Source of the DNA: Salsuginibacillus kocurii DSM 18087
GTDB taxonomy: Bacteria; Bacillota; Bacilli; Bacillales; Marinococcaceae
Length of the DNA: 64,000 nt
Assembly (NCBI RefSeq): GCF_000377705.1
Contig: NZ_KB898634.1
Span: forward strand, 1-64,000
Direction: 5' to 3'
Both the position numbers and the translations under genes were made by a program. Numbering within the stretch: the stretch's first letter is position 1; each line of letters opens with the position of its first letter. The notes beneath the pieces were generated by a model. It was not told the origin of the DNA, did no database searches, and saw only the letters and a list, made by a program, of their open reading frames with translations. Positions 16,652 through 28,297 of this stretch are shown in pieces.

Positions 16652-17044
16652 TTAACGCTTCGAGAACTGTGGCGCACGACGTGCTGCTTTAAGACCGTAT
16701 TTCTTACGTTCTTTCATACGGGAGTCACGTGTGAGGTAGCCGTTCTCTTTAAGAGGCTTGCGGAAGTCAGGGTCAACTTCAAGCAGCGCACGAGCTACAC
16801 CGTGCTGGATCGCGCCAGCTTGCCCGGTGAAACCGCCACCGTCTACGTTTACTTTCAAATCATATTGACCTTCTGTTGCAGTTTCCACAAGTGGCATGCG
16901 TACAACGCGCTTTAGTGTTTCAAAATCAAAGTACTCGTCGATTGTACGACCGTTGATAGTGATGTTTCCGTCGCCAGGCTGCATGAATACACGAGCGACA
17001 GCGTTTTTACGGCGTCCGGTACCGTAGTATTGAACTTGTGCCAA
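16652..17044 (-). CDS. rpsI: 30S ribosomal protein S9
   Basis: A 130-residue protein; the C-terminal tail [17 protein letters not shown] reaches the P-site tRNA anticodon in the 30S head. Full length and normal. Starts at ATG 17044 with AAAGGAGGG upstream, 59 bases after rplM, and ends just before a strong terminator. Confidence 0.97.
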   Translation of the reverse strand: MAQVQYYGTGRRKNAVARVFMQPGDGNITINGRTIDEYFDFETLKRVVRMPLVETATEGQYDLKVNVDGGGFTGQAGAIQHGVARALLEVDPDFRKPLKENGYLTRDSRMKERKKYGLKAARRAPQFSKR

Positions 17045-17103
17045 AAGGGTTCCCTCCTTTAATATTGTCCTTTATTCAAGGTAAAAATGTAATTTAAAAA
17101 TGC

Positions 17104-17541
17104 TTAGCCGCGAAGCTCGTATTTTTCAGGCTGCTGTGCTTCGTGCTTGTGCTCTGGCCCAGCATATACGTGTAGCTTCATGCCTTGCTTTCGGCCCAAA
17201 GTGTTCTTTGGAAGCATACCTTTGATGCTTGTTTCAAGCAAACGCTCTGGGTTGTTGTTGCGCATGTCAATTGCGCGTGTTGACTTAAGTCCGCCTGGAT
17301 GCTGGCTGTGGCGGTAGTATCTCTTGTCAGTCAATTTGTTACCTGTAAGTTGAATCTTCTCCGCATTGATAACGATCACGTGATCACCTGTGTCTACGTG
17401 CGGTGTGAACTGAGGCTTGTGCTTGCCACGAAGAATTGCAGCTACTTCGCTTGCAAGACGGCCTAGCGTTTGGCCTTCAGCGTCAACCACGTGCCATTTG
17501 CGTTCAACTTCGTGCGGCTTTGCCATGTATGTCGTACGCAT
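17104..17541 (-). CDS. rplM: 50S ribosomal protein L13
   Basis: 145 residues, an early assembly protein of the large subunit. ATG 17541 is chosen over an in-frame ATG six codons upstream because AGGAGGG lies seven bases before it and MRTTYMAKP is the usual Bacillus start. First gene of the rplM-rpsI transcript with a clear promoter 100 bases upstream. The 100-base leader may carry the L13 autoregulatory structure known in Bacillus, but I could not confirm it. Confidence 0.97.
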   Translation of the reverse strand: MRTTYMAKPHEVERKWHVVDAEGQTLGRLASEVAAILRGKHKPQFTPHVDTGDHVIVINAEKIQLTGNKLTDKRYYRHSQHPGGLKSTRAIDMRNNNPERLLETSIKGMLPKNTLGRKQGMKLHVYAGPEHKHEAQQPEKYELRG

Positions 17542-17645
17542 TATTTTTCCCTCCTGCATATTCCTTGTCTATCATCTCTTGTCATTATTGTCCGTTCTAT
17601 CATTTCAACTTCCCGGGGCTAGTGGGACGTGAAATGCCAAATAAC

Positions 17646-17674
17646 ATCATATAACAATTCCAACGCCGTGTCAA
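17646..17674 (-). promoter_or_regulatory. rplM-rpsI promoter (sigma-A)
   Basis: Minus strand TTGACA (17669-17674), 17 bases, TATGAT (17646-17651). A 17-base palindrome at about 17699-17715 (AGAAGTTTCAAACTTCT) lies just upstream. Confidence 0.85.
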
Positions 17675-17740
17675 TGCCGAATTTGGCCGGTTGGCGTAGA
17701 AGTTTCAAACTTCTCTATATTCATGGGTTGGCATGTTTCC

Positions 17741-18499
17741 CTACTTTTTTTCATAACCTATTTCCCAAAGGTAAAGACCGCTCCCTGGTACCGTCGGCCC
17801 CGCTTTGCGCCGGTCTTTGGCGGCAAGTATAGCCTCGATGGAATCTTTTTTCCTGCCGACTCCAATTTCAAGTAATGTGCCAACTAGAATACGGATCATG
17901 TTATATAAAAAACCGTCCCCCCGGAACGTGAATATAAGTTCGTCCCCTTGTTCTTCCACCTCGGCTACATAGAGCGTTCTTACTTTTGAGTTCACTTTCG
18001 TATTGGTCCCGCTAAAAGAAGTAAAGTCATGCCTCCCTATTAAAGCAGCGGCGGCTTCTTGCATAGCAGCTACATCAATGTCACCATACAAATGATACGT
18101 ATAATTGCGGCGGAAGACATCTCTCTTTCGCTTCCGGTAGACGCGGTAGCGATATTCCTTTTCGATTGCATCGTAACGGGCGTGGAAACGATCGCTCACT
18201 AACTCGGCCTCTGAAAGAAAAATATCTTTTGGTAAGTATTGTTCCATGGCCAGGGACCACTTGTGCGCTGGAATAGCTAGGTCAGTATCAAAATGGATAA
18301 CTTGCCCAATTGAATGAACGCCTGTGTCTGTTCGTCCGGCCGCATGAACCGTTACAAACCTTCCTTTATGCAGCCTTTTTAGTGCTTTTTCCACTTCTTC
18401 CTGCACTGTTCTGCCTGTAGACGTACGACCAGCGGGCTGACGCTGCCAGCCTGAAAAATGGGTGCCGTCGTAAGCTATTGTTGCTTTTATCCGTTTCAT
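17741..18499 (-). CDS. truA: tRNA pseudouridine synthase A
   Basis: 252 residues. Isomerises uridines 38-40 of the tRNA anticodon arm. Catalytic Asp58 lies in AAGRTDTGVHS. The C-terminal GDGFLYNMIR motif is intact. Starts 13 bases after ecfT; last gene of the ECF-truA cluster. Confidence 0.95.
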   Translation of the reverse strand: MKRIKATIAYDGTHFSGWQRQPAGRTSTGRTVQEEVEKALKRLHKGRFVTVHAAGRTDTGVHSIGQVIHFDTDLAIPAHKWSLAMEQYLPKDIFLSEAELVSDRFHARYDAIEKEYRYRVYRKRKRDVFRRNYTYHLYGDIDVAAMQEAAAALIGRHDFTSFSGTNTKVNSKVRTLYVAEVEEQGDELIFTFRGDGFLYNMIRILVGTLLEIGVGRKKDSIEAILAAKDRRKAGPTVPGSGLYLWEIGYEKK

Positions 18500-18512
18500 G
18501 TTCGTCCCTCCG

Positions 18513-19310
18513 CTATGTTCGCATCATCCATAACACCACTCCAAAAACGATAACAAGAAAACATCCCCAACTGTCACGCCATCCCCATTCCAGTACTCTT
18601 AGCTTTGTCCTTCCTTCTCCCCCGTTATAGCCTCTTGCTTCCATCGCAGTAGCCATATGTTCAGCACGCTGAAATGAACGGGCAAACAACGGGATAATGA
18701 GAGCGATAATCGATCTGGAACGGTCTTTTAAACTACCTTTTACAAAATCAGCCCCCCTGGCACTCTGAGCTTTTAAGATTTTTTCCGTTTCCTGCAAAAG
18801 TGTGGGGATCAAACGGATAGTAATTGACATCATCAATGCCATTTCGTGAGCCGGCAGCCCAAAACGCTTAAACGGTGATAATAACTGCTCCAACGCATCC
18901 GTTAAATCAATAGGCGTTGTCGTAAGGGTTAAAAGGGAGGTCAGCACTACTAGACTGCCAATTCTCGTCGAGATGTACACCCCTTGCCAGACGCCACCCT
19001 CATGCACGGTAAAAGCTCCAAGTTCAAATAATTCATCACCTTCATTTGTAAAAAAGAAATGAATAAAAAAAGTAAATAGAATTAATATAAAAACGGGAAA
19101 TAAGCCTTTCGCTAAGTAACGAATGGGCACCCCGCTTAACCAAACGAGAACAGCTGTTGTACCTGCAAGCACTCCGTAAGAGACGAGGTTATTAGCGAAA
19201 AAAACAATTACTACTAACAATACTACCGCCAGTAATTTAGCGCGAGCATCCATCTTATGCAAAAAACTGGACCCAGGGAAATACTGGCCAATGACAACAT
19301 GCTGCATCAT
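18513..19310 (-). CDS. ecfT: ECF transporter transmembrane protein EcfT
   Basis: 265 residues with about six membrane helices. The two coupling-helix motifs are seen as AQSARGAD (about 183-190) and AMEARGYNG (about 222-230). EcfT links the two ATPases to exchangeable vitamin-binding S components coded elsewhere. It overlaps ecfA2 by 4 bases (ATGA). Confidence 0.93.
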   Translation of the reverse strand: MMQHVVIGQYFPGSSFLHKMDARAKLLAVVLLVVIVFFANNLVSYGVLAGTTAVLVWLSGVPIRYLAKGLFPVFILILFTFFIHFFFTNEGDELFELGAFTVHEGGVWQGVYISTRIGSLVVLTSLLTLTTTPIDLTDALEQLLSPFKRFGLPAHEMALMMSITIRLIPTLLQETEKILKAQSARGADFVKGSLKDRSRSIIALIIPLFARSFQRAEHMATAMEARGYNGGEGRTKLRVLEWGWRDSWGCFLVIVFGVVLWMMRT

Positions 19311-20194
19311 TTTCCTTCCCCTCCCTGCCCGCGCTTCTGCAAGTAAGGAAGAAGGTTAAGAGCTGCTTGCTTGGCGCTGACTCCATTCTCCGGCGCCTCC
19401 CAGCCTGTATGTTCACGAATGCTTTGTGGGACCCGAATTGACTCCGGCGCTTTTAAATGAAGGCGTTCTAATTCAGCATCCTGTGCAAACACTGTCTCCG
19501 GCCGCCCTTTCATAATGATCTCGCTTTGGTCCATCACAAGTACCTCATCAGCATAATAAGCCGCATCTTCCATGTGATGTGTGACTAACAGGGTAGTGAG
19601 GCCTTTTTCCTTATGCGAGGCATAGAGCAAGTCCAATAATTGGCGATGGCCTTGCGGGTCCAATGCGGCAGCGGGCTCGTCTAAAATTAAGACTTCCGGT
19701 TCCATTGCTAGTACACCTGCAATAGCTACTCTCCGCATTTGACCTCCACTCAATTCAAAAGGGGAGCGGTCCTTTACATCCAACGGCAGGCCGACAAGCT
19801 CCAATAGCTTCGGAAGCTGCCGTCTAATCCGAGTCTCGCTCATGCCTATATTTAATGGGCCGAAAGCAATATCTTCTGCCACTGTATCACCGAACAATTG
19901 ATGTTCAGGATATTGAAAGATCATTCCTGTCCGTTTCCGCCATGCTTTGAGCTGTTTCCGCTTTGTTTTATGGTGCATTACAAGTTCGTCCTTGCCTAAG
20001 CGGACTTTTCCTTCTGTAGGAAGAAGCAGACCGTTCACATGTTGAGCCAAAGTGGACTTTCCTGAGCCGGTGTGCCCGATAAGTGCAGTAAATGAACCCG
20101 AAGAAAGGGTGAGATTAATCTCGTTTAACGCCTTATGCTCAAAGGGGGTTTTTGGCATATAGACATGGCTTACATTTTCGAAGATAACATCCAT
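19307..20194 (-). CDS. ecfA2: ECF transporter ATPase EcfA2
   Basis: 295 residues. Walker A GHTGSGKST near 41-49, Q-loop MIFQYPEHQLF, signature LSGGQMRR, Walker B VLILDEP. ATG 20194 is preferred because TGGAGG stands just before it; the frame is open a few codons further. It overlaps the end of ecfA1 by 25 bases, so the pair is translationally linked. Confidence 0.92.
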   Translation of the reverse strand: MDVIFENVSHVYMPKTPFEHKALNEINLTLSSGSFTALIGHTGSGKSTLAQHVNGLLLPTEGKVRLGKDELVMHHKTKRKQLKAWRKRTGMIFQYPEHQLFGDTVAEDIAFGPLNIGMSETRIRRQLPKLLELVGLPLDVKDRSPFELSGGQMRRVAIAGVLAMEPEVLILDEPAAALDPQGHRQLLDLLYASHKEKGLTTLLVTHHMEDAAYYADEVLVMDQSEIIMKGRPETVFAQDAELERLHLKAPESIRVPQSIREHTGWEAPENGVSAKQAALNLLPYLQKRGQGGEGK

Positions 20195-21009
20195 AAAGCC
20201 TCCACCCATTCCTCTTCCGTAACATAGTACGTTGGCAGATGAACACCCTGCCGCGTAAGTTCCTGTTGCATTTCAATAAAATACGGCCACTCGTACCCAC
20301 GTGCTCTGAGGCGATCCCCTTCGTTACATAATCCAGCAGGGGTTTGATCCAACAGAAGCTTACCTTCTTCCAACACAAGAATCCGTTCTGCTTGCAATGC
20401 TTCTTTAATATCATGAGTAATCATAATTATAGTGATATTTTCTTCTTCAAAGAGACCAGTAAGGGTGGCCAACACTTCTTTTCTTCCATACGGATCTAAC
20501 ATTGACGTTGCTTCATCAAACACGAGAATAGAGGGCTTCAAAGCCAAGACACCAGCGATCGCAGCACGTTGCTTCTGTCCGCCTGAAAGTCGGTGAGGCT
20601 CTGCATCTAATAACTCACTAATCCCTGTCTTCTTCGCGCTCCACTCAATCCGTTCTATCATTTTTTCACGAGGCATCCCGATATTTTCAAGGCCGAACGC
20701 AATGTCATCTCGAACGGTGGCAGCCACAAATTGATGTTCCGGATTTTGAAAGACCATGCCTACACGCTGACGCAACCAGCTATGGTTCGCTTCATCTGCC
20801 ACATTTCGGCCTTTTACTTCAACCTTTCCCCTAGTAGGGAGCAGCAAGCCATTTATCATATGAGCAAAGGTTGATTTTCCTGAACCGTTGCGGCCCAATA
20901 CGGCTACAAATTCACGAGCTCCAATGCTGAGAGATAGGTCTTGAACGACTGCCGGATCTTCTTCTTTGTATTGAAACCATACGTCTTCCACGTATATAGC
21001 CGCTGCCAT
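20170..21009 (-). CDS. ecfA1: ECF transporter ATPase EcfA1
   Basis: 279 residues. Walker A GRNGSGKST (39-47), VFQNPEHQFV Q-loop region, LSGGQKQR signature and Walker B ILVFDEA; the last has Ala instead of Pro, normal for EcfA1. Upstream Shine-Dalgarno (AAGGGAC) is weak. First gene of the ecfA1-ecfA2-ecfT-truA cluster, which follows rplQ in Bacillus; here a terminator separates them. Confidence 0.92.
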   Translation of the reverse strand: MAAAIYVEDVWFQYKEEDPAVVQDLSLSIGAREFVAVLGRNGSGKSTFAHMINGLLLPTRGKVEVKGRNVADEANHSWLRQRVGMVFQNPEHQFVAATVRDDIAFGLENIGMPREKMIERIEWSAKKTGISELLDAEPHRLSGGQKQRAAIAGVLALKPSILVFDEATSMLDPYGRKEVLATLTGLFEEENITIIMITHDIKEALQAERILVLEEGKLLLDQTPAGLCNEGDRLRARGYEWPYFIEMQQELTRQGVHLPTYYVTEEEWVEALWMLSSKM

Positions 21010-21161
21010 CAGGAACCGTCCCTTCTTTTTCTAATTGTCAACATATGTATTATAAAAGGTTAACGATAAGTGAGCAAGAAAATAACAGTATAAGTACTTT
21101 GTTTTGTTGGCAGGTGCAGCTTTTGCTCGTGAAGTAAGCATTCTCCCTCGTTTCACATACT

Positions 21162-21206
21162 AAAAAAGGGCATAGACTGAAGGCCCAAAGAGGTCCCGTC
21201 CTGCCC
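21162..21206 (-). terminator. Terminator of the rpoA-rplQ end of the ribosomal cluster
   Basis: Minus strand GGGCA...TGCCC outer stem with an inner GAC/GTC helix, followed by TTTTTTAG. Located between rplQ and ecfA1. Confidence 0.65.
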
Positions 21207-21258
21207 CAAACAAGCAGCGTGCAATCATACGTGATACACAGAAGCTTTTATTTTCCTA

Positions 21259-21621
21259 TTATACAAGTTCAATAATAGCTGTTTCTGCGCCGTCCCCTTT
21301 ACGCTTTCCTACTTTCAGGATGCGCGTGTAACCACCTTGGCGGTCTTCATAACGAGGGCCAATGTCAGAGAAAAGCTTTTGAACTGCATCTTGATTCTCT
21401 TCTTCATCAGCAAGACGATCACGTACAAATGCAGCAGCCTGACGGCGTGCATGCAGATCGCCACGTTTGCCGAGTGTGATCAGCTTCTCAACAACCGGAC
21501 GAATTTCCTTTGCTTTCGCTTCAGTTGTTTCAATGCGCTCATGAATAATAATATCTGTCGCTAAGTCGCGAAGCAGTGCTTTACGAGCAGATGTGTCTCG
21601 TCCAAGCTTTGAATAACCCAT
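21259..21621 (-). CDS. rplQ: 50S ribosomal protein L17
   Basis: 120 residues, the short bacterial form. Typical start [20 protein letters not shown]. It binds 23S rRNA near the exit tunnel. GGAGGGGAATCGAGC precedes the ATG. Confidence 0.97.
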   Translation of the reverse strand: MGYSKLGRDTSARKALLRDLATDIIIHERIETTEAKAKEIRPVVEKLITLGKRGDLHARRQAAAFVRDRLADEEENQDAVQKLFSDIGPRYEDRQGGYTRILKVGKRKGDGAETAIIELV

Positions 21622-21667
21622 GCTCGATTCCCCTCCTTTTCGCTAGACGTGATATAGGTAATAGACT

Positions 21668-22612
21668 CTATTCGTCATTGCGTAAGCCAAGGCCTAGTTC
21701 GCCTAGCTTTTCTTGTACTTCTTCAAGTGATTTGCGGCCCAGGTTGCGAACTTTCATCATGTCTTCTTCAGACTTTTGAGTTAGTTCCTGCACCGTGTTG
21801 ATTCCAGCGCGCTTAAGACAGTTATAAGAACGGACAGAGAGATCCAGTTCTTCAATCGTCATTTCAAGCACTTTTTCTTTTTGATCCTCTTCTTTTTCAA
21901 CCATGATTTCAGCATGTTGAGCTTGGTCAGTTAAACCAATGAAAATGTTCAAATGCTCATTCATGATCTTAGCCCCAAGAGATACGGCTTCTTCCGGACG
22001 AATGCTACCGTCCGTCCATACGTCCAATGTGAGCTTGTCAAAGTTCGTAATCTGACCGACACGTGTATTTTCCACCTGATAGTTAACCCGGGAAACTGGT
22101 GTATAGATGGAATCTACAGGAAGCACACCAATCGGAAGCTCCTCTTCATTGTTACCTTCAGCTGGTACATAACCGCGACCGCGCTTAGCTGTCATACGCA
22201 TGCGCAACTGAGCACCCTTAGAGAGTGTGGCAATGTGAAGATCCGGGTTTAAAATATCCACATCACTGTCGTGTGTAATATCCTGTGCCGTAACAGTTCC
22301 TTCACCCTGTACATCAATCTCGAGTACTTTCTCTTCCTCCGAGTGAACGTGCAGAGCAAGCTTTTTCAAGTTCAGAATGACCGTTGTTACATCTTCCACT
22401 ACATTTTCAATCGTAGAAAATTCATGTAACACACCATCAATCTGGACGGAGGTGACAGCCGACCCTGGAAGGGAGGATAGAAGGATACGACGTAAGGAGT
22501 TTCCTAATGTCGTGCCATATCCGCGCTCCAATGGTTCCACGACAAACTTCCCATACTTTGCATCTTCGCTGATTTCAATCGTCTCAATGCTTGGCTTTTC
22601 GATTTCGATCAT
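21668..22612 (-). CDS. rpoA: DNA-directed RNA polymerase subunit alpha
   Basis: 314 residues. The N-terminal domain dimerises and assembles beta and beta'; the C-terminal domain (about 245-314) has the two helix-hairpin motifs including [18 protein letters not shown] and [12 protein letters not shown] that contact UP elements and regulators. Flexible linker rich in Glu and Lys (EKEEDQKEK). Downstream of rpsK with a 185-base gap. Confidence 0.97.
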   Translation of the reverse strand: MIEIEKPSIETIEISEDAKYGKFVVEPLERGYGTTLGNSLRRILLSSLPGSAVTSVQIDGVLHEFSTIENVVEDVTTVILNLKKLALHVHSEEEKVLEIDVQGEGTVTAQDITHDSDVDILNPDLHIATLSKGAQLRMRMTAKRGRGYVPAEGNNEEELPIGVLPVDSIYTPVSRVNYQVENTRVGQITNFDKLTLDVWTDGSIRPEEAVSLGAKIMNEHLNIFIGLTDQAQHAEIMVEKEEDQKEKVLEMTIEELDLSVRSYNCLKRAGINTVQELTQKSEEDMMKVRNLGRKSLEEVQEKLGELGLGLRNDE

Positions 22613-22647
22613 ACTATTTAGATACCCTCCTTCAAAACGTCGAAACT

Positions 22648-22675
22648 CCGGTAAGCGCCGGATGCGCCTAACCGG
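22648..22675 (-). promoter_or_regulatory. Hairpin in the rpoA leader
   Basis: CCGGT/ACCGG outer stem with a second GC helix inside, ending about 35 bases before the rpoA start. No T-run follows, so it is a leader or processing hairpin rather than a terminator. Confidence 0.5.
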
Positions 22676-22739
22676 AATTTCCCATTAGGCAGTCCCCGAC
22701 CACATAAAGGCCTTCTTTTGTTGCCAATAAAAGAATACG

Positions 22740-22768
22740 AATCTAGACGATTTCTCTATTATTGACAA
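22740..22768 (-). promoter_or_regulatory. Possible internal promoter for rpoA-rplQ
   Basis: Minus strand TTGTCA (22763-22768), 17 bases, TAGATT (22740-22745), inside the unusually long gap between rpsK and rpoA. Confidence 0.4.
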
Positions 22769-22797
22769 CTTGAAAGCTTTTCAAACTTCGGTGGCAA

Positions 22798-23190
22798 TTA
22801 AACTCTGCGACGTTTTGGTGGACGACAGCCGTTGTGTGGAACTGGAGTTACGTCACGAATCATGCTCACTTCAAGTCCAGTTGCCTGCAAGGAACGGATC
22901 GCTGCTTCACGGCCTGCACCAGGCCCTTTAACAGCTACTTCTACCGTTTTCATGCCATGCTCCATCGCTGCTTTAGCTGCTGTTTCTGCAGCCATCTGAG
23001 AAGCGAATGGCGTAGACTTACGAGAGCCTTTAAAACCAAGTGCCCCAGAGCTTGCCCATGAAACCGCATTCCCCTGCGTATCCGTAATCGTAACAATCGT
23101 GTTGTTAAACGTGGAACGGATATGAGCTACACCAGACTCAATATTCTTTTTCTGACGACGCTTGCGCGTATTCGTTTTAGCTTTAGCCAT
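22798..23190 (-). CDS. rpsK: 30S ribosomal protein S11
   Basis: 130 residues; part of the 30S platform close to the mRNA E site. The C-terminal [17 protein letters not shown] is the invariant family end. AAAAGGAGGTAACCACGCC leads to the ATG. Confidence 0.97.
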   Translation of the reverse strand: MAKAKTNTRKRRQKKNIESGVAHIRSTFNNTIVTITDTQGNAVSWASSGALGFKGSRKSTPFASQMAAETAAKAAMEHGMKTVEVAVKGPGAGREAAIRSLQATGLEVSMIRDVTPVPHNGCRPPKRRRV

Positions 23191-23212
23191 GGCGTGGTTA
23201 CCTCCTTTTCAT

Positions 23213-23581
23213 TTATTTCTTCTTGTTAGCCATTGTCTTACGAGGGCCTTTACGTGTACGAGAGTTATTCTTCGTTCTTTGGCCGCGAAGTGGTAAACCA
23301 CGGCGGTGACGCATGCCACGATAAGAGCCGATCTCGATCAAGCGCTTGATGTTAAGTGATTTTTCACGGCGAAGATCACCTTCAACCAAGTAGTTATTGC
23401 TGATCACTTCACGCAAACGACCAAGTTCTTCTTCAGTCAAGTCACGAACGCGCGTGGAATCTGCTACATCTGCTTCCTTTACGATTTGTTCAGCAAGGGA
23501 CTTGCCGATACCAAAGATATACGTGAGGGAAATGACGATTCGCTTATCACGCGGTACGTCTACACCTGCAATACGTGCCAT
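23213..23581 (-). CDS. rpsM: 30S ribosomal protein S13
   Basis: 122 residues; head protein bridging to L5 and tRNA, with the helix-two turn-helix core around [16 protein letters not shown] and a basic tail. AAAGGAGGTG upstream. Confidence 0.97.
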   Translation of the reverse strand: MARIAGVDVPRDKRIVISLTYIFGIGKSLAEQIVKEADVADSTRVRDLTEEELGRLREVISNNYLVEGDLRREKSLNIKRLIEIGSYRGMRHRRGLPLRGQRTKNNSRTRKGPRKTMANKKK

Positions 23582-23602
23582 CGATAGAGCACCTCCTTTG
23601 AA

Positions 23603-23716
23603 TTAACCTTGTTTTTGCTTATGCTTCGGATTGGAACAAATCACCATGACGGTCCCTTTACGACGAATGATTTTACATTTCTCGCAAATAGGCTTTACGG
23701 ACGCTCTGACCTTCAT
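23603..23716 (-). CDS. rpmJ: 50S ribosomal protein L36
   Basis: A 37-codon gene translated by hand: [20 protein letters not shown] at the N-terminus. Zinc ligands Cys11, Cys14, Cys27 and His32 are intact, the zinc-binding form. AAGGAGGTAAAGTC precedes the ATG. It stands between infA and rpsM as in all Bacillus. Confidence 0.97.
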   Translation of the reverse strand: MKVRASVKPICEKCKIIRRKGTVMVICSNPKHKQKQG

Positions 23717-23787
23717 GACTTTACCTCCTTCACTACGCGGAGTAAGTGGTGACCTTGTGTTACGGTATTTGTGTATATGCTGAACGA

Positions 23788-24006
23788 TTATTTGTAGCGG
23801 TACGTGATGCGACCGCGGGACAGATCATACGGAGAAAGTTCAACAGTTACTTTGTCTCCTGGCAAAATACGAATGTAGTGCATGCGAATTTTACCGGAAA
23901 CGTGAGCCAGAATTCGATGGCCATTATCCAGTTCAACGCGGAACATAGCGTTTGGCAGAGGCTCAATAACTGTACCTTCTACTTCAATTACATCATCTTT
24001 GGCCAT
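23788..24006 (-). CDS. infA: Translation initiation factor IF-1
   Basis: 72 residues, a single S1-like OB fold that blocks the A site during initiation. ATG 24006 ([11 protein letters not shown]) is chosen; longer in-frame starts lie within the KOW gene and have no support. AAGGAGAG stands before it. Confidence 0.97.
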   Translation of the reverse strand: MAKDDVIEVEGTVIEPLPNAMFRVELDNGHRILAHVSGKIRMHYIRILPGDKVTVELSPYDLSRGRITYRYK

Positions 24007-24010
24007 GAAT

Positions 24011-24316
24011 TTACTCTCCTTCCTTGGTTTCGGACTGTTCACTTTGGAATGCAGCAATTGCATAGCGCAGTCTTGCATTCGTCACACGTCCGGACTCTTC
24101 AATGCTCTTTCTTACTTCCCGGGAGATGTAAGAAAGGGGAAGCAAATGATTGATGTTCTTTCGCTTCGGTCGATCATACTTCCTCTTGTCGCCATCAGCT
24201 ACGAGAACAAACCGTTCATCGAGTATACTGATAACAACGGCGTGTTGTCCAGCGTCTCTCCCTTTGGTGAATTGAACAATTTCACCAATTTCCGGGAAGG
24301 CTTCCGCATCATGCAT
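24011..24316 (-). CDS. KOW-domain RNA-binding protein, L14e-like (YbzG type)
   Basis: 101 residues. An N-terminal KOW/SH3-like domain ([20 protein letters not shown], about 11-30) is followed by KYDRPKRKN, resembling archaeal and eukaryotic L14e. It sits between map and infA, as does B. subtilis ybzG, and ends 4 bases before infA. Role unproven; ribosome or rRNA binding is inferred from domain and context. AAGAGGTG upstream. Confidence 0.8.
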   Translation of the reverse strand: MHDAEAFPEIGEIVQFTKGRDAGQHAVVISILDERFVLVADGDKRKYDRPKRKNINHLLPLSYISREVRKSIEESGRVTNARLRYAIAAFQSEQSETKEGE

Positions 24317-24339
24317 TCGATTGGCACCTCTTTATGCAT

Positions 24340-25751
<1,412 letters not shown>

Positions 25752-25815
25752 TCATCCGAATTCAGCCAGGAGATAAGGGCAAGTGTTGCCTCACCCTCAC
25801 CTTGTCCCCTCATCT

Positions 25816-27108
25816 TTATTTAATAAACCCTTTGTAACTTCGTTTAATAAGCTGGCTTTCAATCTGTTTCATCGTATCTAGCGCAACACCTACGACGATG
25901 AGGAGTCCTGTTCCTCCGATTTGGATTGCGGCCGGCAGCCCAATCTGGTCGGTGAAGAATATCGGTAAGGTCGAGACAGTAGCTAAGAACAGTGCCCCTA
26001 CGAGTGTAAGTCGATACAAAATACGACGAATGAAAATTTCTGTTGTTTTCCCAGGTCGTATACCGGGTACATATCCACCCTGACGCTTCAAGTTTTCAGC
26101 CATCTGCTCAGGGTTAACTTGAACAAATGTATAGAAATAGGTAAACCCTATAATTAGCAGACCATAAATCAGCATACCAATCGGTTGAGTGTAATCGAAG
26201 TTTTCTATAATCCAGAGCGCAATCGGGTTATTCTCTCCAATAAATCCGGCAATTGTCGGCGGGAAGATAAATAGTGAGAGCGCAAAGATAATAGGAATAA
26301 CTCCGGCAGCGTTAACCTTCAGTGGTAAATGCGTTGATTGACCACCGACCGGGCTGCGTCCAACCAAACGTTTTGCATACTGAATCGGTACTTTGCGGAT
26401 CGCTTGCTGCACGAATATAACCCCAACAATAATTGCAAGCACACCAAGAGCTAATATGAGAACCGTTACGATGCCCATAAACAACTGATCTCCTGAGTCC
26501 TGAATCTGGGTGGTGTAAATTAAGTTTACTCCATCTGGAATACCAGCAGCGATACCTGCAAAAATTACAATGGAAATACCGTTCCCGACACCTTTTGCTG
26601 TGATCTGTTCACCCAACCACATTAGGAAGGTCGTACCAGCTGTCATCACAAGAGCTATAAAAATGTACATCGGAACCGTATCGTTAGGAATTAAACCTGG
26701 AAATAGGTTATTAAAACCGATAGACATTCCTAAGCCTTGCAAAAAAGCAAGAACTACCGTGAAGTAACGGGTGAACTGAGCTAGCTTACGACGCCCGGCT
26801 TCTCCTTGTTTCGCCCATTCAGTGAACTTAGGCACTACATCCATACGTAAAAGCTGAACCACGATGGATGCAGTAATATACGGCATGACACCCATGGCAA
26901 AGATAGAAAAATTACCGAGGGCTCCACCACCGAATGTATCTAGAAATCCGAATGCATTGGCCTGGTCCGTGAATTCGATCACGTCACTATCTGAGCCAGG
27001 TACTGGAATAAAACTTCCCATTCGGAAAACGACAAGCATGAGCAGGGTGAAAATGACTTTTCGTCTTAGATCACCCACTCTAAAAATGTCGACGAACGTC
27101 CGGAACAT
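25816..27108 (-). CDS. secY: Protein translocase subunit SecY
   Basis: 430 residues with ten membrane helices; the channel of the Sec translocon. Signature GMGSFIPVPG-type segment near 30 and the cytoplasmic C4/C5 loops (IPIQYAKR near 245) are intact. Start shares one base with the rplO stop (TAATG), so translation is coupled. Partner SecE is at 53576. Confidence 0.97.
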   Translation of the reverse strand: MFRTFVDIFRVGDLRRKVIFTLLMLVVFRMGSFIPVPGSDSDVIEFTDQANAFGFLDTFGGGALGNFSIFAMGVMPYITASIVVQLLRMDVVPKFTEWAKQGEAGRRKLAQFTRYFTVVLAFLQGLGMSIGFNNLFPGLIPNDTVPMYIFIALVMTAGTTFLMWLGEQITAKGVGNGISIVIFAGIAAGIPDGVNLIYTTQIQDSGDQLFMGIVTVLILALGVLAIIVGVIFVQQAIRKVPIQYAKRLVGRSPVGGQSTHLPLKVNAAGVIPIIFALSLFIFPPTIAGFIGENNPIALWIIENFDYTQPIGMLIYGLLIIGFTYFYTFVQVNPEQMAENLKRQGGYVPGIRPGKTTEIFIRRILYRLTLVGALFLATVSTLPIFFTDQIGLPAAIQIGGTGLLIVVGVALDTMKQIESQLIKRSYKGFIK

Positions 27109-27548
27109 TAGATCACCTCAGTTTGTCCGCCCGCTGCTTCGATTGCTTTAGAAGCAGAAGCAGAAAACTTGTTGGCCTTTACGGTGAGGCGCTTCTCTAC
27201 GTTGCCATTACCAAGAATCTTAACTCCGTTTTTCGTCTTGCTGATTACGCCTTTTTCTTGCAAAAGCTCTGGAGTTACCTCTGTACCTTCCTCAAAACGA
27301 TTAAGGTCATCAAGGTTAACTACTGTATATTCTTTACGGTTCGGATTCGTAAATCCACGCTTTGGTGTACGTTTGAAGATAGGGTTTTGCCCACCTTCAA
27401 AGCCTGGGCGTACGCCGCCACCGGAGCGGGAATTCTGGCCGTGCTCACCACGACGGGAAGTCGAGCCGCGACCTGAACCATAGCCTCGCCCAACACGGGT
27501 GCGCTTTTTACGAGAACCTTTTGCTGGTTGCAGTTCATGAAGTTTCAT
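27108..27548 (-). CDS. rplO: 50S ribosomal protein L15
   Basis: 146 residues. Gly/Arg-rich extended N-terminus ([17 protein letters not shown]) that threads into 23S rRNA, followed by a globular domain. ATG 27548 with GGAGGTGTCAAT upstream. Confidence 0.97.
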   Translation of the reverse strand: MKLHELQPAKGSRKKRTRVGRGYGSGRGSTSRRGEHGQNSRSGGGVRPGFEGGQNPIFKRTPKRGFTNPNRKEYTVVNLDDLNRFEEGTEVTPELLQEKGVISKTKNGVKILGNGNVEKRLTVKANKFSASASKAIEAAGGQTEVI

Positions 27549-27577
27549 ATTGACACCTCCTGTTCCACTATAGGATC

Positions 27578-27766
27578 TTACTCGTCTAGTTCTTTAACAG
27601 ATACGAGATGGGGTACTTTATTAACCATTCCGCGAATCGCAGGATTGTCATCTTTTACGATCGTATGATTCACCTTGCGAAGACCTAGCGTACGTACCGT
27701 TACACGCTGATCTTCTGGGCGTCCGATCAAGCTGCGGTCGAGGGTGATTTCCAGTTTTTTGGCCAT
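27578..27766 (-). CDS. rpmD: 50S ribosomal protein L30
   Basis: 62 residues, the normal short bacterial length; starts [15 protein letters not shown]. Between rpsE and rplO in the standard spc order, with AAGGAGGGAACGAAG before the ATG. Confidence 0.96.
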   Translation of the reverse strand: MAKKLEITLDRSLIGRPEDQRVTVRTLGLRKVNHTIVKDDNPAIRGMVNKVPHLVSVKELDE

Positions 27767-27779
27767 CTTCGTTCCCTCC

Positions 27780-28277
27780 TTATCCTAACAGTTCTTCTAC
27801 GCTCTTACCACGCAGTTTGGCGACTCTTTCAGCGGTTTTCAAGCTGCTGAGTCCTTCAAGAGTGGCGCGTACCATATTGATCGGGTTGTTGGAACCGTGA
27901 GATTTAGAAAGGATATCATGTACCCCACCAAGCTCAAGGACAGCACGAACTGGTCCGCCTGCAATGATCCCTGTACCTTCTCCAGCTGGCTTAAGGAGTA
28001 CTTTACCTGCTCCAAAACGTCCAACAACTTCGTGTGGAATAGATGTTCCGACCTTAGGCACTTCAATTAAGTTTTTCTTTGCCGCTTCCACACCTTTACG
28101 GATAGCTTCAGGTACTTCAAGTGCTTTCCCGATACCGAATCCGACATGGCCGTTACGGTCACCTACTACGACGATCGCTGCAAAACGAAAGCGACGTCCA
28201 CCTTTAACAACTTTAGATACACGATTGATCGCTACTACTTTTTCTTCAAGATCTAATTTGCTTGCATCGATACTCAA
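27780..28277 (-). CDS. rpsE: 30S ribosomal protein S5
   Basis: 165 residues. Double-stranded RNA-binding fold followed by the S5 C-terminal domain; the spectinomycin-site loop [11 protein letters not shown] (about 23-33) is wild type. Involved in decoding accuracy and mRNA unwinding. Confidence 0.97.
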   Translation of the reverse strand: MSIDASKLDLEEKVVAINRVSKVVKGGRRFRFAAIVVVGDRNGHVGFGIGKALEVPEAIRKGVEAAKKNLIEVPKVGTSIPHEVVGRFGAGKVLLKPAGEGTGIIAGGPVRAVLELGGVHDILSKSHGSNNPINMVRATLEGLSSLKTAERVAKLRGKSVEELLG

Positions 28278-28297
28278 GGTTTTCCCTCCTTCGCCTC